Below are positions 53,483-64,000 of a stretch of DNA of 64,000 nt, piece by piece; positions within the stretch are counted from its first letter, which is position 1; the number at the start of each line of letters is the position of its first letter. Position numbers and translations under genes: made by a program. The notes under the pieces were generated by a model. That model saw nothing but the letters and a program-made list of their open reading frames with translations, ran no database searches and was not told where the DNA came from. The stretch is from Magicicada septendecula (taxonomy: Eukaryota; Arthropoda; Insecta; Hemiptera; Cicadidae), in NCBI GenBank assembly GCA_034769895.1, contig CM068367.1, positions 352,308,961 to 352,372,960 of the forward strand. Direction: 5' to 3'.

Positions 53483-54912
53483 ACTACAAAAAAAAAAGAA
53501 AGAAAAAACGCATGAGTACCTAGGGGGTCTGTAACATATGATAACCTTACCATTGAATGAACGCAACGCCATATTACTTCCTGCGCTTCGTGACTACGTT
53601 CATCTAATAATATTAAATCGTTTACATACTATATACAAATGTACGTCATACGAGTTTACAGTATACAGCACATTTATAAATAGTACTTATGTACGTTTAT
53701 TATTTGCAGTACTTACAGCTGGCATAAAAATAAACATGCATAACTGTACATTATCTTTATAATGACAGTAAATTTTTTATAGTACCTGTTATAATTAAGT
53801 GTCACAGTTAGACGTAGTAAACTAGTAACTGTTCAGATTTCAGCCAAAAAATCTCTTAACGATGTATGCGAAAGTTAAGGAAATTAATAAAACAGATCTG
53901 AAATTAACAGTACATCAAATCGAAACCTACTTAATTATTTGGGACGGATGAAGTTAAATTCGACTAGATCAAACTGCGAATCGATACTTGTGTTCAAACG
54001 TGCTTGAAGATCTTTACAAATTTGCTTTGTAAACTTGGCACTTACTTTCATTTACTTTCAACAAACGACTTTATTTCTTAAATTTTTAAGGAATATGTTC
54101 TGTATTATCATAACATCACTAACTGTTTTGGCGTTACAAATATTGTAAAATCCACATAAAAACAAATAAGGATAAATTGGTTAAACACTGCTCCTGTGGA
54201 GGAATAAAACATGAGTACTAAAGTATTCTATGGCAAATAGTAACTTGTAATTTACATGACAATTACATGATACTGTGAAAATATTGGTGATTAAAATTGT
54301 ATATAAAGTATAATACGATGTAAAATTATACTAAATAATTTTGTAATTATTTAATAATAATTTAAAAAATTATTTAATATAATCGGTCAATTAAATAAGT
54401 AACATCAACAACTTGCAGAAGTAATTATAATTTTATAATATATAATATTATTCAAGAATACTCCAAGAAACTCATAGAGTTGCGTATAAAGAAATTATAC
54501 GAAAGTATAAAAGGGTACATGACGGTATAAACCTCTAGTCTACTACGTTCTGACACTGTAGTGTGGGTGAAGGCACGTGTAAGGTCAGAAACAATACTTC
54601 TGTGTTTGTAGTTGTGTAAGGAGGCGAAGTCGGATATGGAGACTGTCACAATGACACAGACGTATTACACATGACCCCTGCTTAGAGAAACGGTTTCACA
54701 TTTACGCTGCCTCTGAGACACTGTACAAAATGACGCGCCACCTTGTGCGTATAATTATTGTTACTTTAATTTTATTAAAATTATGTTTTATAAAATTCAA
54801 CCATTCACTTTAATAGTTTGCTTATGTATTAATTGTTTTTGTCAAAGTTAACATCGTCAGAGCTATCAAAACTACGAAAACTGTCGACAAATTATTAAAT
54901 TTTGTGTGTATT
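53483..54912. other. Intergenic, nothing recognised
   Basis: AT-rich, no supported gene. It ends at a T-run that is the poly(A) tail, seen in antisense, of the LINE fragment that follows. Confidence 0.35.
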
Positions 54913-55458
54913 GTTTTTTTTTTTTGTATCCGGCATCTAAGGACCACATGCCAATTTCAATTCTTTATTCTTTATTCTTTTCCTTTTCTCCAATATTCTT
55001 TCATCTTTTCACTGTGTCTCTTCTTCCTGTCTTCAGACCACTTTGAACCTGGTTTTTTCTCTCTCCTATCCTGGACTCCTTCCATTTTTAACACTTTTGC
55101 CCGAAAAACGTCTCTTTCAGTTGCTTCTTCTGCGTGTATATTATTTTCTTCTAAATACTTTTGGACTTTTTTAATCCAACTTGATATTTACTTCTCCCCC
55201 CACAGATATATGAAGATCTGTTTTTGAAGACCTATTGTCGTCCATTCTATATAAATGTCCAACAAATAATAGTCTTCTTTTTCTCATTGTTTCTGTTATA
55301 TTTTCTATACTTTGATATATTTCATCATTACTTCTTAATTTCCAATCTTCTAAAATTTTTTGTGGGCCTAATATTTTCCTCATAATTCGTCTTTCAAATA
55401 TTTCTAGTTTGTCTAAATTATAATTCGATGCTAGACATTCACTTGCATACAGGCAATC
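54913..55458 (-). pseudogene. C-terminal fragment of an RTE-like LINE ORF2 with A-tail
   Basis: On the minus strand: a LYASECL piece (about 55425-55450), then KLEIFERRIMRKILGP (about 55370-55420), then the block TETMRKRRLLFVGHLYRMDD near 55250-55310, and a basic tail like SEDRKKRHSEKMKEYW (about 55000-55050). It ends ACGP, stop, and an A-tail (T-run at 54913-54925). This is the post-RT region of a widespread arthropod LINE group (pattern RRLRFYGHLYRMDDNRL, then SEERKR-HSERMKKYW). The RT core is missing (5' truncation). At 55458 it is joined directly to PLE sequence. The frame carries disruptions around 55180-55230. Confidence 0.8.
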
Positions 55459-55499
55459 TGTATCTTCAGAGGCTTTTTGAATTGTAATTGAATGTTTGG

Positions 55500-56071
55500 C
55501 TTACAATTTAATGGTAGATAAATTTACAAATTTAGGGTAAAAGCGTGGCTATTGTTTGGGGTTTGTAAATTTTGGTTATATTTATTAGGTTTATTACTTT
55601 TTAGGTTATTAATTTTTTATTGATTGTATTAAATTTATTTGTTTTGTGTTTATTTAAAATTATTAACATATTAGTATATTCATTGTTCCAAGTATGAGAA
55701 TCTAATGTGTTGGCTAAAAGAAGATGTAATTTAATTAACTGGTAATTAAGGTAGTCAATTTTTCTGTAATGATTCGCTATTTCGTCTTTAATCCAATTAT
55801 ATTAAGCCTGAGTAATATAGTTGTCCAAATTGTTGTTTCTGTTTTTTACGATTATTTTAGTGGATTTTGGAAGAATATTTAGGTCTAGGCCCTTTTTGTT
55901 AAAATAGATGTTTGCAAAACAATTAATTAATTGTTTTTTACGTTTAAAAAATAGGTTATAGGAATGAGTTACATGACCTTGTTTGCTGTTTTCGTCCATT
56001 ATTCCTTTGTAAGTAACTCGCTGTTTCCTGCAGGTCTCCCATTTAATATCTTCAAATAAATACAACTGCAA
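55500..56071 (-). pseudogene. PLE N-terminal region remnant (family 4)
   Basis: The minus frame reads LYLFEDIKWETCRKQR, then FFKRKKQLINCFANIYFNKK and GLDLNILPKSTKIIV. After a stop it continues as IDYLNYQLIKLHLLLAN, TLDSHTWNN and NKFNTINKKL. The last part resembles the conserved N-terminal segment of PLE proteins (L..KL..L...W...., then a Kxn/KK-rich KFN..N.KL end) found before the RT. There is no methionine at the apparent start. Assignment rests on this weak resemblance plus the PLE-type ends around it. Confidence 0.5.
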
Positions 56072-56135
56072 GTAGGTTTATTTTCAACTGACGCACGTTT
56101 CATTGTAAGCGAAACATTCAATTACAATTCAAAAA

Positions 56136-56179
56136 ACCTCTGAAGATAAAGAATAATTTCTGTGAAACGTACGTAAGGT
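56136..56179 (+). ncRNA. Hammerhead-like motif, PLE family 4
   Basis: Stem I ACCU (56136-56139), core CUGAAGA (56140-56146), U, weak stem II AGAA/UUCU with AU loop (56150-56161), a GU mismatch step, GAA (56164-56166), a longer palindromic stem III ACGUACGU (56167-56174), A (56175), and AGGU (56176-56179) closing stem I. The minus-oriented partner at 55461 keeps only the 5' half. Confidence 0.5.
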
Positions 56180-56219
56180 GAAAATAAACCTACTTGCAGT
56201 TGTATTTATTTGAAGATAT

Positions 56220-56982
<763 letters not shown>

Positions 56983-57037
56983 ACAATTTCTTATAACGTT
57001 TTACATTAGTGTTTTCAAAAATTCTGTTATATGTTAA

Positions 57038-57868
57038 TACTAGCTGTTACCCGCGGCTTCGCACGCGAATATTTGACTTTTAATATAATTTTTATTGTCT
57101 ATGTTTGTATGGCGTTCTGTCAGCTCGTACAACAATTTTGTACTCATTAGTCAAATTCTCCCCAAAATTTTCAACACCTGTAATATTTTATCTTGTACTA
57201 AATTATTATTTTGGTGCAACAGCCTTTGTAGATTTAAAAGTACCCGTTTATAAAGAAAGCCTTTGGAGATATTTGTAAAGTACCTGTTAAATCAAAAACG
57301 CTAAATTCCTTATTTTAAGTGTTACTGTGTTAGAAGTATTGTATAACATACTAAACGTTATGTTTTCCTCAACCATGCCTTTTATTTATTTCAGGAGTAA
57401 ACTAAAAACCAAAAACCGTAGTCACCTAACCTCACAAATGAAAACAACACGTATTTTCGCTTTGCATTAAGTAATAGGACAATTTACAATCAGTACACTT
57501 CTTCTTTTCCACATCGTAATATGTCGATACAATCGCATATTAAAAACATCGAAAATGTACTGCAGGAATGGATAAATGTACAATTCCGATGCTGCTAAGT
57601 AGCTTTTATTTATCTACTTGTTACTATGGTAATTAATTCTGGTCTCCATTGTGTTGCTGACATCTTTATACGCGTCAACGAAAAGGCGTAATTAAAAAGG
57701 CCTAAATCGTGCGAATGGGGCAATATATCAAATTCCAAGTTAGACAGTGTTTCTCGCCTTGTGTCAAAGGTTAGCTGCGCAAAATGTGGTGGCAATCGGT
57801 GTAACGGTGTGGATTTGTATTCAGTACCCATAAATCCTCAGACTTTAAGTTTTATATATATAGATGTA
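57038..57868. repeat. Dispersed repeat with 'ACCCGCGGCTTCGC' terminus
   Basis: It starts actagctgttacccgcggct then tcgcacgcg, a head motif seen at the end of a very common class of dispersed repeats in insects and other animals. It plausibly ends near 57868, where ggtggcaatcggtgtaacgg and gactttaagttttatatata-like words appear, as at the far end of such repeats. Class unknown to me (no coding identified). Boundaries are estimates. Confidence 0.5.
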
Positions 57869-58409
57869 TTTATGAATTGACATTTTAAGAAAAAAAATTG
57901 ATATTGTTACATAACAATAATAAATTTCTCTTATTGAGTTGGGATAGAATAGAAAACAATATTTTATTAAGAAAGGTATAAACTAGGTTTTACATATAGA
58001 CTTTGAGTTTTATATACGTATACCTAATAACAGTGCGATAACAACTCTCTTTTAGTGTTTACATGTATCGTCATTATTTTAAAATTTAATATGTTTAATA
58101 TTTTAACATCCGTTAGTAGCCTGATGTCTGTAAGAAATCAAGTTTGAGAATGAAAAAAATTTTAACATTATACGAGATAATTTGATTTAACAATGTTCGT
58201 TGAGCTGTGAAAGCTGTCGTCTGAATATTCTCTCTCACGTAATGAAGAGCGTTTGTCATTTCCTTCCGCAAGGCGTTTTAGCTTAAAAGCTAGAATAACC
58301 AACACTTATAATCATATACAATACCCTGTCTTAACTATTTACAAGTAGTTATGTAAATAAAATTTTAGTGGTTTAACGAAATATATAAATACGACAATTA
58401 GTAAATTAC
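57869..58409. other. Intergenic, nothing recognised
   Basis: AT-rich spacer up to the target duplication of the 58.4-kb PLE. Confidence 0.35.
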
Positions 58410-58517
58410 GAATTATAGTAGTATTGTTAATGGAATAAATCCGCTTATAGTCGAAGCCACGTATTTTATAATCAACTAAACGCTATGCAACTCACCGTCT
58501 GTGGCTTAAGTAAATGT

Positions 58518-58570
58518 CCTTATACAATTGACATGTTTCGGGACACTTATCCCATCCTCAAAATATTTAA
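58518..58570 (-). ncRNA. Hammerhead-like motif, PLE family 3, left arm
   Basis: Minus-strand counterpart of 61188-61232. Stem II is GGGAU/GUCCC here and GGGAC/GUCCC in the right arm, so a C-G pair became U-G, keeping the helix. Confidence 0.5.
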
Positions 58571-58720
58571 AAAAGTCTCTTCATACCATCATACGATGGC
58601 ACAGTCGTCAATATATTAAAAATATTAAAATCCACATAACACAAAACACAATTACACTACACAAAGTACGCACACAACAATTTTCGGTGTACACCGCACG
58701 GTAACCGACAGCGCACTGGT

Positions 58721-59155
58721 TCATATTTGACTCGTGTCGCGACAATATCGCAACGCAGTATCATAAAGGACATTAGATTTAAAGTTCAGCTGATCATTTA
58801 AAACATGTGGCCTGGTAACAGGATTATTATACGCTCTATATATTTCAAACTCTTCAAGGGCGTTCATGTAACGTCCTTTATTACAAAAGTGAAGGGGTAT
58901 CAAGTTGGTATGAAAATTAGTATAGTTGTGATTTTCATCAATAAGATGTTTAGCGAATTTAGATTTTACATTTTCTGTGTTGTGAAAATAAGTGGGTGGC
59001 TTATGTTCAACAAACCTCTTGAGAAAACCACGGCCCGTTTGGCCCACATAAAAAGCATCACAACTATTACATATTAATTTATAGATCCCTGTTTTCTTTT
59101 CAAGGACGGTTGGTTCCCGAGTACGAAGGCTATTTAAAATGTTATTTGTAGTCTT
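58721..59155 (-). pseudogene. PLE GIY-YIG endonuclease, left copy (family 3)
   Basis: Minus frame. The GIYKLICNS start lies at about 59075-59100, then comes a changed site (right copy CDPFYVGQTGR; here ATGTGGGCC is preceded by a tttat run), followed by MGQTGRGFLKRFVEHKPPTY, AKHLIDENHNY and ALEEFEIYRAY, ending at 58721. CxxC, H...H and the acidic motif are retained. It is separated from the RT frame at 59257 by a TAA that replaces a TAC (VYKYI in the right copy) and by a small insertion near 59165-59200, so the polyprotein is broken in two. Confidence 0.82.
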
Positions 59156-59256
59156 ATATGTGACTACATTGACATAGTCTTACTATGTGATACGATTGAC
59201 TTGTTTAAAACAGAAGACAGAATTCTAGGTAGAAAGCTCATGTATGGTATAGAAAT

Positions 59257-60080
59257 TTATTTATACACACTGTCCCCAGGTGCCCTTAGCGTGTTTGCGT
59301 TTTTTCGTCTCATATATTTTTTAAGGATATTATTTACTACTGCTTTTTTGTAGCCATTGGTGATCGCAATGTGTTTAATTGTATTTAGTTCGTCTTGATA
59401 ATCCTTGTCGCTGAGGGGCATTGATAAGAGGCGGTTAACTATGCTGTGGAAAGCAGCCATTTTCTGCGATAACGGATGATAAAATGTGGCGTGTATTACA
59501 GTGTCAGTTGTAGTGGGTTTCCTATAAATATTAAACTCCAATTTATTAATGTTTCTGGTGACCGTCAAATCAAGAAAATTTAATTTTCCACTGTCCTCGT
59601 GCTCCAGTGTAAACTGTATATCGTTATTAATACTGTTTAAATATGTGTGTAGCCTACCTATTTGTCTATGTGTGCCTTTATAGATCAAAAAGGTGTCGTC
59701 AACATACCGGCCATAAAATATTATGTTATCATTGTACACACTATTGGAAAAAATAAAGGAGTTTTCGAAATGGTTTAAGTACACTTCAGCAAGGAGGCCA
59801 GAGAGTGGAGAACCCATTGCCACAGCATCATGTTGGCTAAAGAATTGCTTGTCATGCGTGAAATAATTCTGGTTAAGAATCACCTCCAAAAGATCCATCA
59901 ATTCATTAATACTTTCAACATTCAATTTATTAGTATTGACGAGGTTATTTCTCAAAATTTGTAAGGTATCAGCAACCGGTATATTCGTATATAAATTAAC
60001 AATATCAAACGAAACCAGCTTATGATGAGGTTCGATCTTTAGATCCTTCACTTTATTGACAAAATCGATATTATTTTGTC
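59257..60080 (-). CDS. PLE reverse transcriptase domain, 5'-truncated (family 3)
   Basis: 264 residues are counted from a GTG near 60051, but the frame continues upstream (VNKVKDLKIEPHHK) to the junction, so this is not a real start. Motif A is LVSFDIVNLYTNIP (12-25, Asp16). Motif B is AMGSPLSGLLAEVYL (78-92), the PLE version of the RT helix. Motif C is GRYVDDTFLIYKG (114-126) with catalytic Asp118 and Asp119. Motif E is FNIYRKPTTT (173-182). A thumb follows, then a premature stop after SVYK at 59257. PLE RTs are the branch nearest telomerase. The palm catalytic residues look intact, but the fingers and N-terminus are gone. Upstream neighbour: the oppositely oriented right copy. Confidence 0.88.
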
Positions 60081-60143
60081 AATAACCAATAATAACCAAT
60101 AACCAATATTATTTTGGTCACAGTATAACCAATAATAACAGTA

Positions 60144-61035
60144 CAGTATTAATAACAATATACAGTTTACACTGGAGCACGAGGACAGTGGAAAATTAAA
60201 TTTTCTTGATTTGACGGTCACCAGAAACACTAATAAATTGGAGTTTAATATTTAGAGGAAACCCACTACAACTGACACTGTAATACACGCCACATCTTAT
60301 CATCCGGTATCGCAGAAAATGGCTGCTTTCCACAGCATGGTTAACTGCCTCTTATCATTGCCCCTCAGCGACAAGGATTATCAAGACGAACTAAATACAA
60401 TTAAACACATTGCGGTCACCAATGGCTACAAAAAAGCAGTAGTAAATAATATCCTTAAAAAACATATGAGACGAAAAAACGCAAACACGCTAAGGGCACC
60501 TGGGGACAGTGTGTATAAATACATTTCTATACCATACATGAGCTTTGTACCCAGAATTCTGTCTTCTGTTTTAAACAAGTCAAACTTTGTTGTCACATAT
60601 AAGACTACAAATAACATTTTAAATAGCCTTCGTACTCGGGAACCAACCGTCCTTGAAAAGAAAACAGGGATCTATAAATTAATATGTAATAGTTGTGATC
60701 CTTTTTATGTGGGCCAAACGGGCCGTGGTTTTCTCAAGAGGTTTGTTGGACATAAGCCACCCACTTATTTTCACAACACAGAAAATGTAAAATCTAAATT
60801 CGCTAAACATCTTATTGATGAAAATCACAACTATACTAATTTTCATACCAACTTGATACCCCTTCACTTTTGTAATAAAGGACGTTACATGAACGCCCTT
60901 GAAGAGTTTGAAATATATAGAGCGTATAATAATCCTGTTACCAGGCCACATGTTTTAAATGATCAGCTGAACTTTAAATCTAATGTCCTTTATGATACTG
61001 CGTTGCGATATTGTCGCGACACGAGTCAAATATGA
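60144..61035 (+). pseudogene. PLE RT thumb plus GIY-YIG endonuclease, right copy (family 3)
   Basis: The frame begins in the RT (FTLEHEDSGKLNFLDLTVT), meets a stop where TAT became TAG in motif E (FNI, stop, RKPTTT), and then stays open to 61035. From the internal methionine at 60319 it gives 238 residues: thumb/linker (1-110), GIY 117-119, C123xxC126, YVG 130-132, R136, H164 and H170, ALEEFEIYR (193-201, acidic metal site), and a C-terminus ending RDTSQI. The nuclease domain looks complete and undamaged. Whether the ATG is used is unknown. The enzyme would nick target DNA for PLE insertion. Confidence 0.83.
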
Positions 61036-61187
61036 ACCAGTGCGCTGTCGGTTACCGTGCGGTGTACACCGAAAATTGTTGTGTGCGTACTTTGTGTAGT
61101 GTAATTGTGTTTTGTGTTATGTGGATTTTAATATTTTTAATATATTGACGACTGTGCCATCGTATGATGGTATGAAGAGACTTTTTA

Positions 61188-61232
61188 AATATTTTGAGGA
61201 TGGGACAAGTGTCCCGAAACATGTCAATTGTA
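61188..61232 (+). ncRNA. Hammerhead-like motif, PLE family 3, right arm
   Basis: Short stem I AUU, core UUGAGGA (61194-61200, first C replaced by U), U, stem II GGGAC/GUCCC with loop AAGU (61202-61215), GAA (61216-61218), palindromic stem III ACAUGU (61219-61224), C (61225), AAU. The C3-to-U change would be expected to harm catalysis, so this family may be inactive. Confidence 0.48.
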
Positions 61233-61293
61233 TGAAGACATTTACTTAAGCCACAGACGGTGAGTTGCATAGCGTTTAGTTGAATTATAGTAG

Positions 61294-61699
61294 GCCTATT
61301 ATGAATTTGTGACTGCTTGCGTAGCGTAAAACTCAGGTAGTTCACGACCCATGTTTTATTTAAATTTAAGTTTTTTTGGTATTTATTTGACTTTGGTACA
61401 ATCCGCTAGTCTCAAACGAACGAGCAACGTTCGCAAGCTAAATCAAATGTACATAAGGAAAAGTCCAGAATTTTGTGAGAATTTAAAACGTTTTAAATCA
61501 AACGCTGGATCGTAACAGTTTCACCTTACAGATTAAGGAGACGCTGTAACTAACTAGAAAACATTCGTGCATATTTTTAATTCATTTTGTACTACAAAAG
61601 CATTCAACCGGTACCTAAATAAAATAAGAATGTGTTTTACCTCTAACATACAAATATTTTAAATATTTGTATATTTCAGATGTTATACTAATAATAATA
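61294..61699. other. Intergenic, nothing recognised
   Basis: AT-rich spacer between the PLE and the ACT repeats. Confidence 0.35.
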
Positions 61700-61761
<62 letters not shown>

Positions 61762-61773
61762 TTCTAGCACTTT

Positions 61774-61814
<41 letters not shown>
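61700..61814. repeat. (ACT)n microsatellite, first array
   Basis: ACT repeats at 61700-61762 and 61775-61814, interrupted by attctagcactttt. Confidence 0.95.
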
Positions 61815-62040
61815 GACAGGCCCAACTTGCACCAAACGGGCAGTAGAAGATGAAGAACAACTAGAAGGAACCCGATAAGGGCGCAAAGGCTCCGTCCTGA
61901 AGTAGTACGCTAAGTGGTTCCAGGATGGATATAAATGCCTGAACTAGAGGTGGGTTTTTTAGTGGGTGAGAGTCCTACACACCAGAGGAAGCACGGCCTC
62001 CTCTGACGGTGCAAAAAGCATGTTCCCCTCTATAAAAAAA
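61815..62040 (+). mobile_element. Probable retroposon 3' end between ACT arrays
   Basis: About 225 bp of GC-richer sequence sits between two ACT arrays and ends in an A-run (62033-62042). The plus frame near the end reads GESYTPEEARPP, or in another frame SDGAKSMFPSIKK, the look of a LINE ORF2 C-terminus or 3' UTR. Simple triplet tails are typical of some LINEs and SINEs. The family is not identified. Confidence 0.45.
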
Positions 62041-62041
62041 A

Positions 62042-62216
<175 letters not shown>

Positions 62217-64000
62217 ACATTAATTTTAATAAATATTAAAGACCTGTTTTAGTAATAATAAAATGGGTATGCCGTGGGACACACGCCAGAATTGAGAATA
62301 CGGCTCAACTAAAAAATGTTCAAAGAAACAAAGATACAAAATTGTTCTCTTTTGACATTTCAAACATGTAGGCCTATCCAAGCATTCTCATTGACGATAC
62401 TATAAATATAATAACAAAATACGTGTCATTGATTTTAAATTATTTTCTGATTAAACAATTAGAAAGCTGTGTAAACGTATTAGGCTAAAAATGAACTAAG
62501 TACAAGAACAGGATTTCAGAAATATTCAGCTCGATCTCTCATCATGTGATTAAATTTTCTTTTATGATAAATGAAATTATTTTTAATATTTACGCAGCAG
62601 AAAAACACATACACAGCGATGATATTCGATCTTTCCATACGTTTAATACTTTTTTGGCGTAGACTACATATTTAAATTACCACTTAGTAGTGGGCGCGTG
62701 GAGAGGATTTTTAGTGGCATTAGCCTCAATAAATAATATAAAATTATATATATTTTAGGTTTAACCAAATACTTTCTATTACAACCAAACATGTTCCAAG
62801 CATAGCAACTGCATGTATTTAAATGAAAAATAAGTGTCACTGATTTTAAATTGTTTTTATGAATTAAAAAATTGTAAAGTTTGTTAAATATTTTAGGCTA
62901 CTAAACGAAATTGAATACGGAAATTATGTAAAGACTGCACATTAAACAGTCACGTTACAAATACTGCTAGCTTAGTAGTGAACTTTAAAGCCACATATTT
63001 CCAGTTTTTTATTGTAGTTGTATGGTTAACGTACTTTGCGTATATAAACGAGTGAGACATATTTATTTCATGATGAATTAGTAAGGCTACAGTAAATCTA
63101 GTCCCACAAAATTATAAACTTTAAAATTACGGAGCGCCAAAAAAAGAAAAAGTCAAAAATATGGTATATAAAATTGGAGCATATACAAAAATACTGTCCA
63201 TACAAAGTTTGAGTTTTCCTTATAACTAAATATATACTTAAAATGTTATAATGTTTATAACAATTAAGAAAACATTTACCTTTAAACATTCTCTTCGTTC
63301 CGTATTAGTTTCTTCGCAACAAATGACACTGAAACGAATGAAATCTGCTCTCTTAACTAAACGAAATGCTGGAAAAAATCAAAAACGTAACTAAATTCAA
63401 CCGTCTGATGAACAAGAGCGAACATGTCTGTTGGTTTAATACGTACGTCTCAGGCACTAGAATACTAGTTTTCACAAAGAGTCTTCTGGTATCGAAAACA
63501 CGGACTGATTAGTCCATACGTTGTTGGCTAGCCACGGAACCGACCCTACACAAAATTATTGGAAACGATAGCATTTTAACGACAAACTTCACGGCGACGC
63601 TATTTGTTAAACAAAAAATAAATGAATATTACTAAATACGATCATCATATTAAACATTAAAAAACAATGAGTTAAGTACAAGAAAAGGCTTTCAAAAGTA
63701 CTCATGTCGATCATAAGTACATTTTATTTTATCATAAATAAAATTATTTTGTTATATTTACGTTATTCTTGCAGTAGTATGTAAACATTACTGTAGTAGT
63801 ATTTATAGAGCGAGGTGTACGGAAGAGAGCCGGGCACCATAGTATATAAGTTCTCACTTCAATAATGTAATATGCCCGGTTGTATGGTGGTGTGGATAAA
63901 GCATAGCAGGCCAGCGACATATTCATGAATAGAAAACGTGGACGGATGGAGATGGATGAGTCAGTAACCGGGAATCTCTACAGTCATGGGGGTTAAGATA
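62217..64000. other. Intergenic with a diverged direct repeat
   Basis: No gene. 62480-62620 and 63655-63790 resemble each other (aagtacaagaa-aggattTcA, cgatc, ttttatgataaat-aaattatttt, atttacg), about 1.17 kb apart in the same orientation. A related gattttaaatt-ttt word occurs at 62430 and 62835. Confidence 0.45.

Larger units (their letters stand above)
55459..56219 (-). mobile_element. Rearranged Penelope-like element remnant (family 4)
   Basis: The block aaacattcaattacaattca...cctctgaagata occurs minus-oriented at 55461-55497 and plus-oriented at 56114-56150. The 56042-56090 segment (caaataaatacaactgcaag, then taggtttattttc) recurs inverted at about 56177-56219. These are PLE-style inverted terminal repeats. 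Between them lies the N-terminal coding start (see 55500-56071). Most of the ORF, including RT and nuclease, is deleted. At 55460 the left end stops inside the hammerhead-like core, exactly at the junction with the LINE fragment. Confidence 0.65.
58422..61281. mobile_element. Penelope-like element, inverted dimer with reverse transcriptase (family 3)
   Basis: A 2860-bp unit is flanked by a perfect 12-bp target-site duplication, gaattatagtag (58410-58421 and 61282-61293). A one-sided tail of about 51 bp (58422-58472) precedes the left arm (58473 to about 59635, minus). The minus copy then continues into the RT palm (to about 60080). After an AT-rich junction with repeated aaccaat words, the plus copy runs 60144-61281. 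The junction itself is palindromic (attgacaaaat...attttgtcaat). The left copy has RT and nuclease but with stops. The right copy has only the RT end and nuclease. Neither is autonomous. Confidence 0.9.

Overview
This window looks like intergenic or intronic DNA from a large, repeat-rich animal genome, most likely an arthropod and probably an insect. It is AT-rich by eye, has no operon-like coding, carries very long (GT)n and (GA)n microsatellites, and is littered with decayed eukaryotic transposons whose protein fragments are of insect-like types (Jockey-like, RTE-like and I-like LINEs, mariner, hAT, Penelope-like elements). I recognise no complete host protein-coding gene, rRNA or tRNA gene. 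The species cannot be read from the sequence.

Layout. 0-9 kb: a deleted hAT transposon with a zinc-finger remnant (526-1361), a Jockey-type reverse transcriptase tail (2043-2390), a solo LTR with its own TATA box and initiator (3092-3608), a strongly A-rich block, and a 231-bp miniature Penelope-like element (6333-6563). 9-25 kb: a small GC-rich island, two long GT arrays, a broken LINE (12.3-13.8 kb, minus), a second and inverted LTR of the solo-LTR family (20.81-21.05 kb), and another LINE with endonuclease-like remnants (22.9-24.6 kb, minus). 25-42 kb: sparse; a mariner tail (26.34 kb), a tRNA-derived SINE (30.2 kb), a GC hairpin (33.9 kb) and a long T-rich block (36.8-39.3 kb). 42-64 kb: the most interesting part, with four Penelope-like elements (PLEs) of four families within 18 kb (43.68-45.81, 52.13-53.47, 55.46-56.22, 58.42-61.28 kb), mixed with LINE fragments and simple repeats.

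The PLEs are the main finding. Three are inverted dimers with target-site duplications of 11-12 bp and a 34-51 bp one-sided tail. Their arms encode the C-terminal GIY-YIG endonuclease, and in one copy also a reverse transcriptase with an intact YVDD motif. The ends of all four families carry a hammerhead-ribozyme-like fold: a CUGAAGA-type core, a stem II of unrelated sequence in each family, GAA, a short palindromic stem III starting with A and ending with U, then C or A, then a paired stem I. The miniature element at 6.3 kb is little more than two of these motifs in inverted orientation, flanked by a 15-bp target-site duplication. Hammerheads in PLEs are established knowledge. The coding-free two-ribozyme miniature and the conserved extra U after the core are the points most worth testing.
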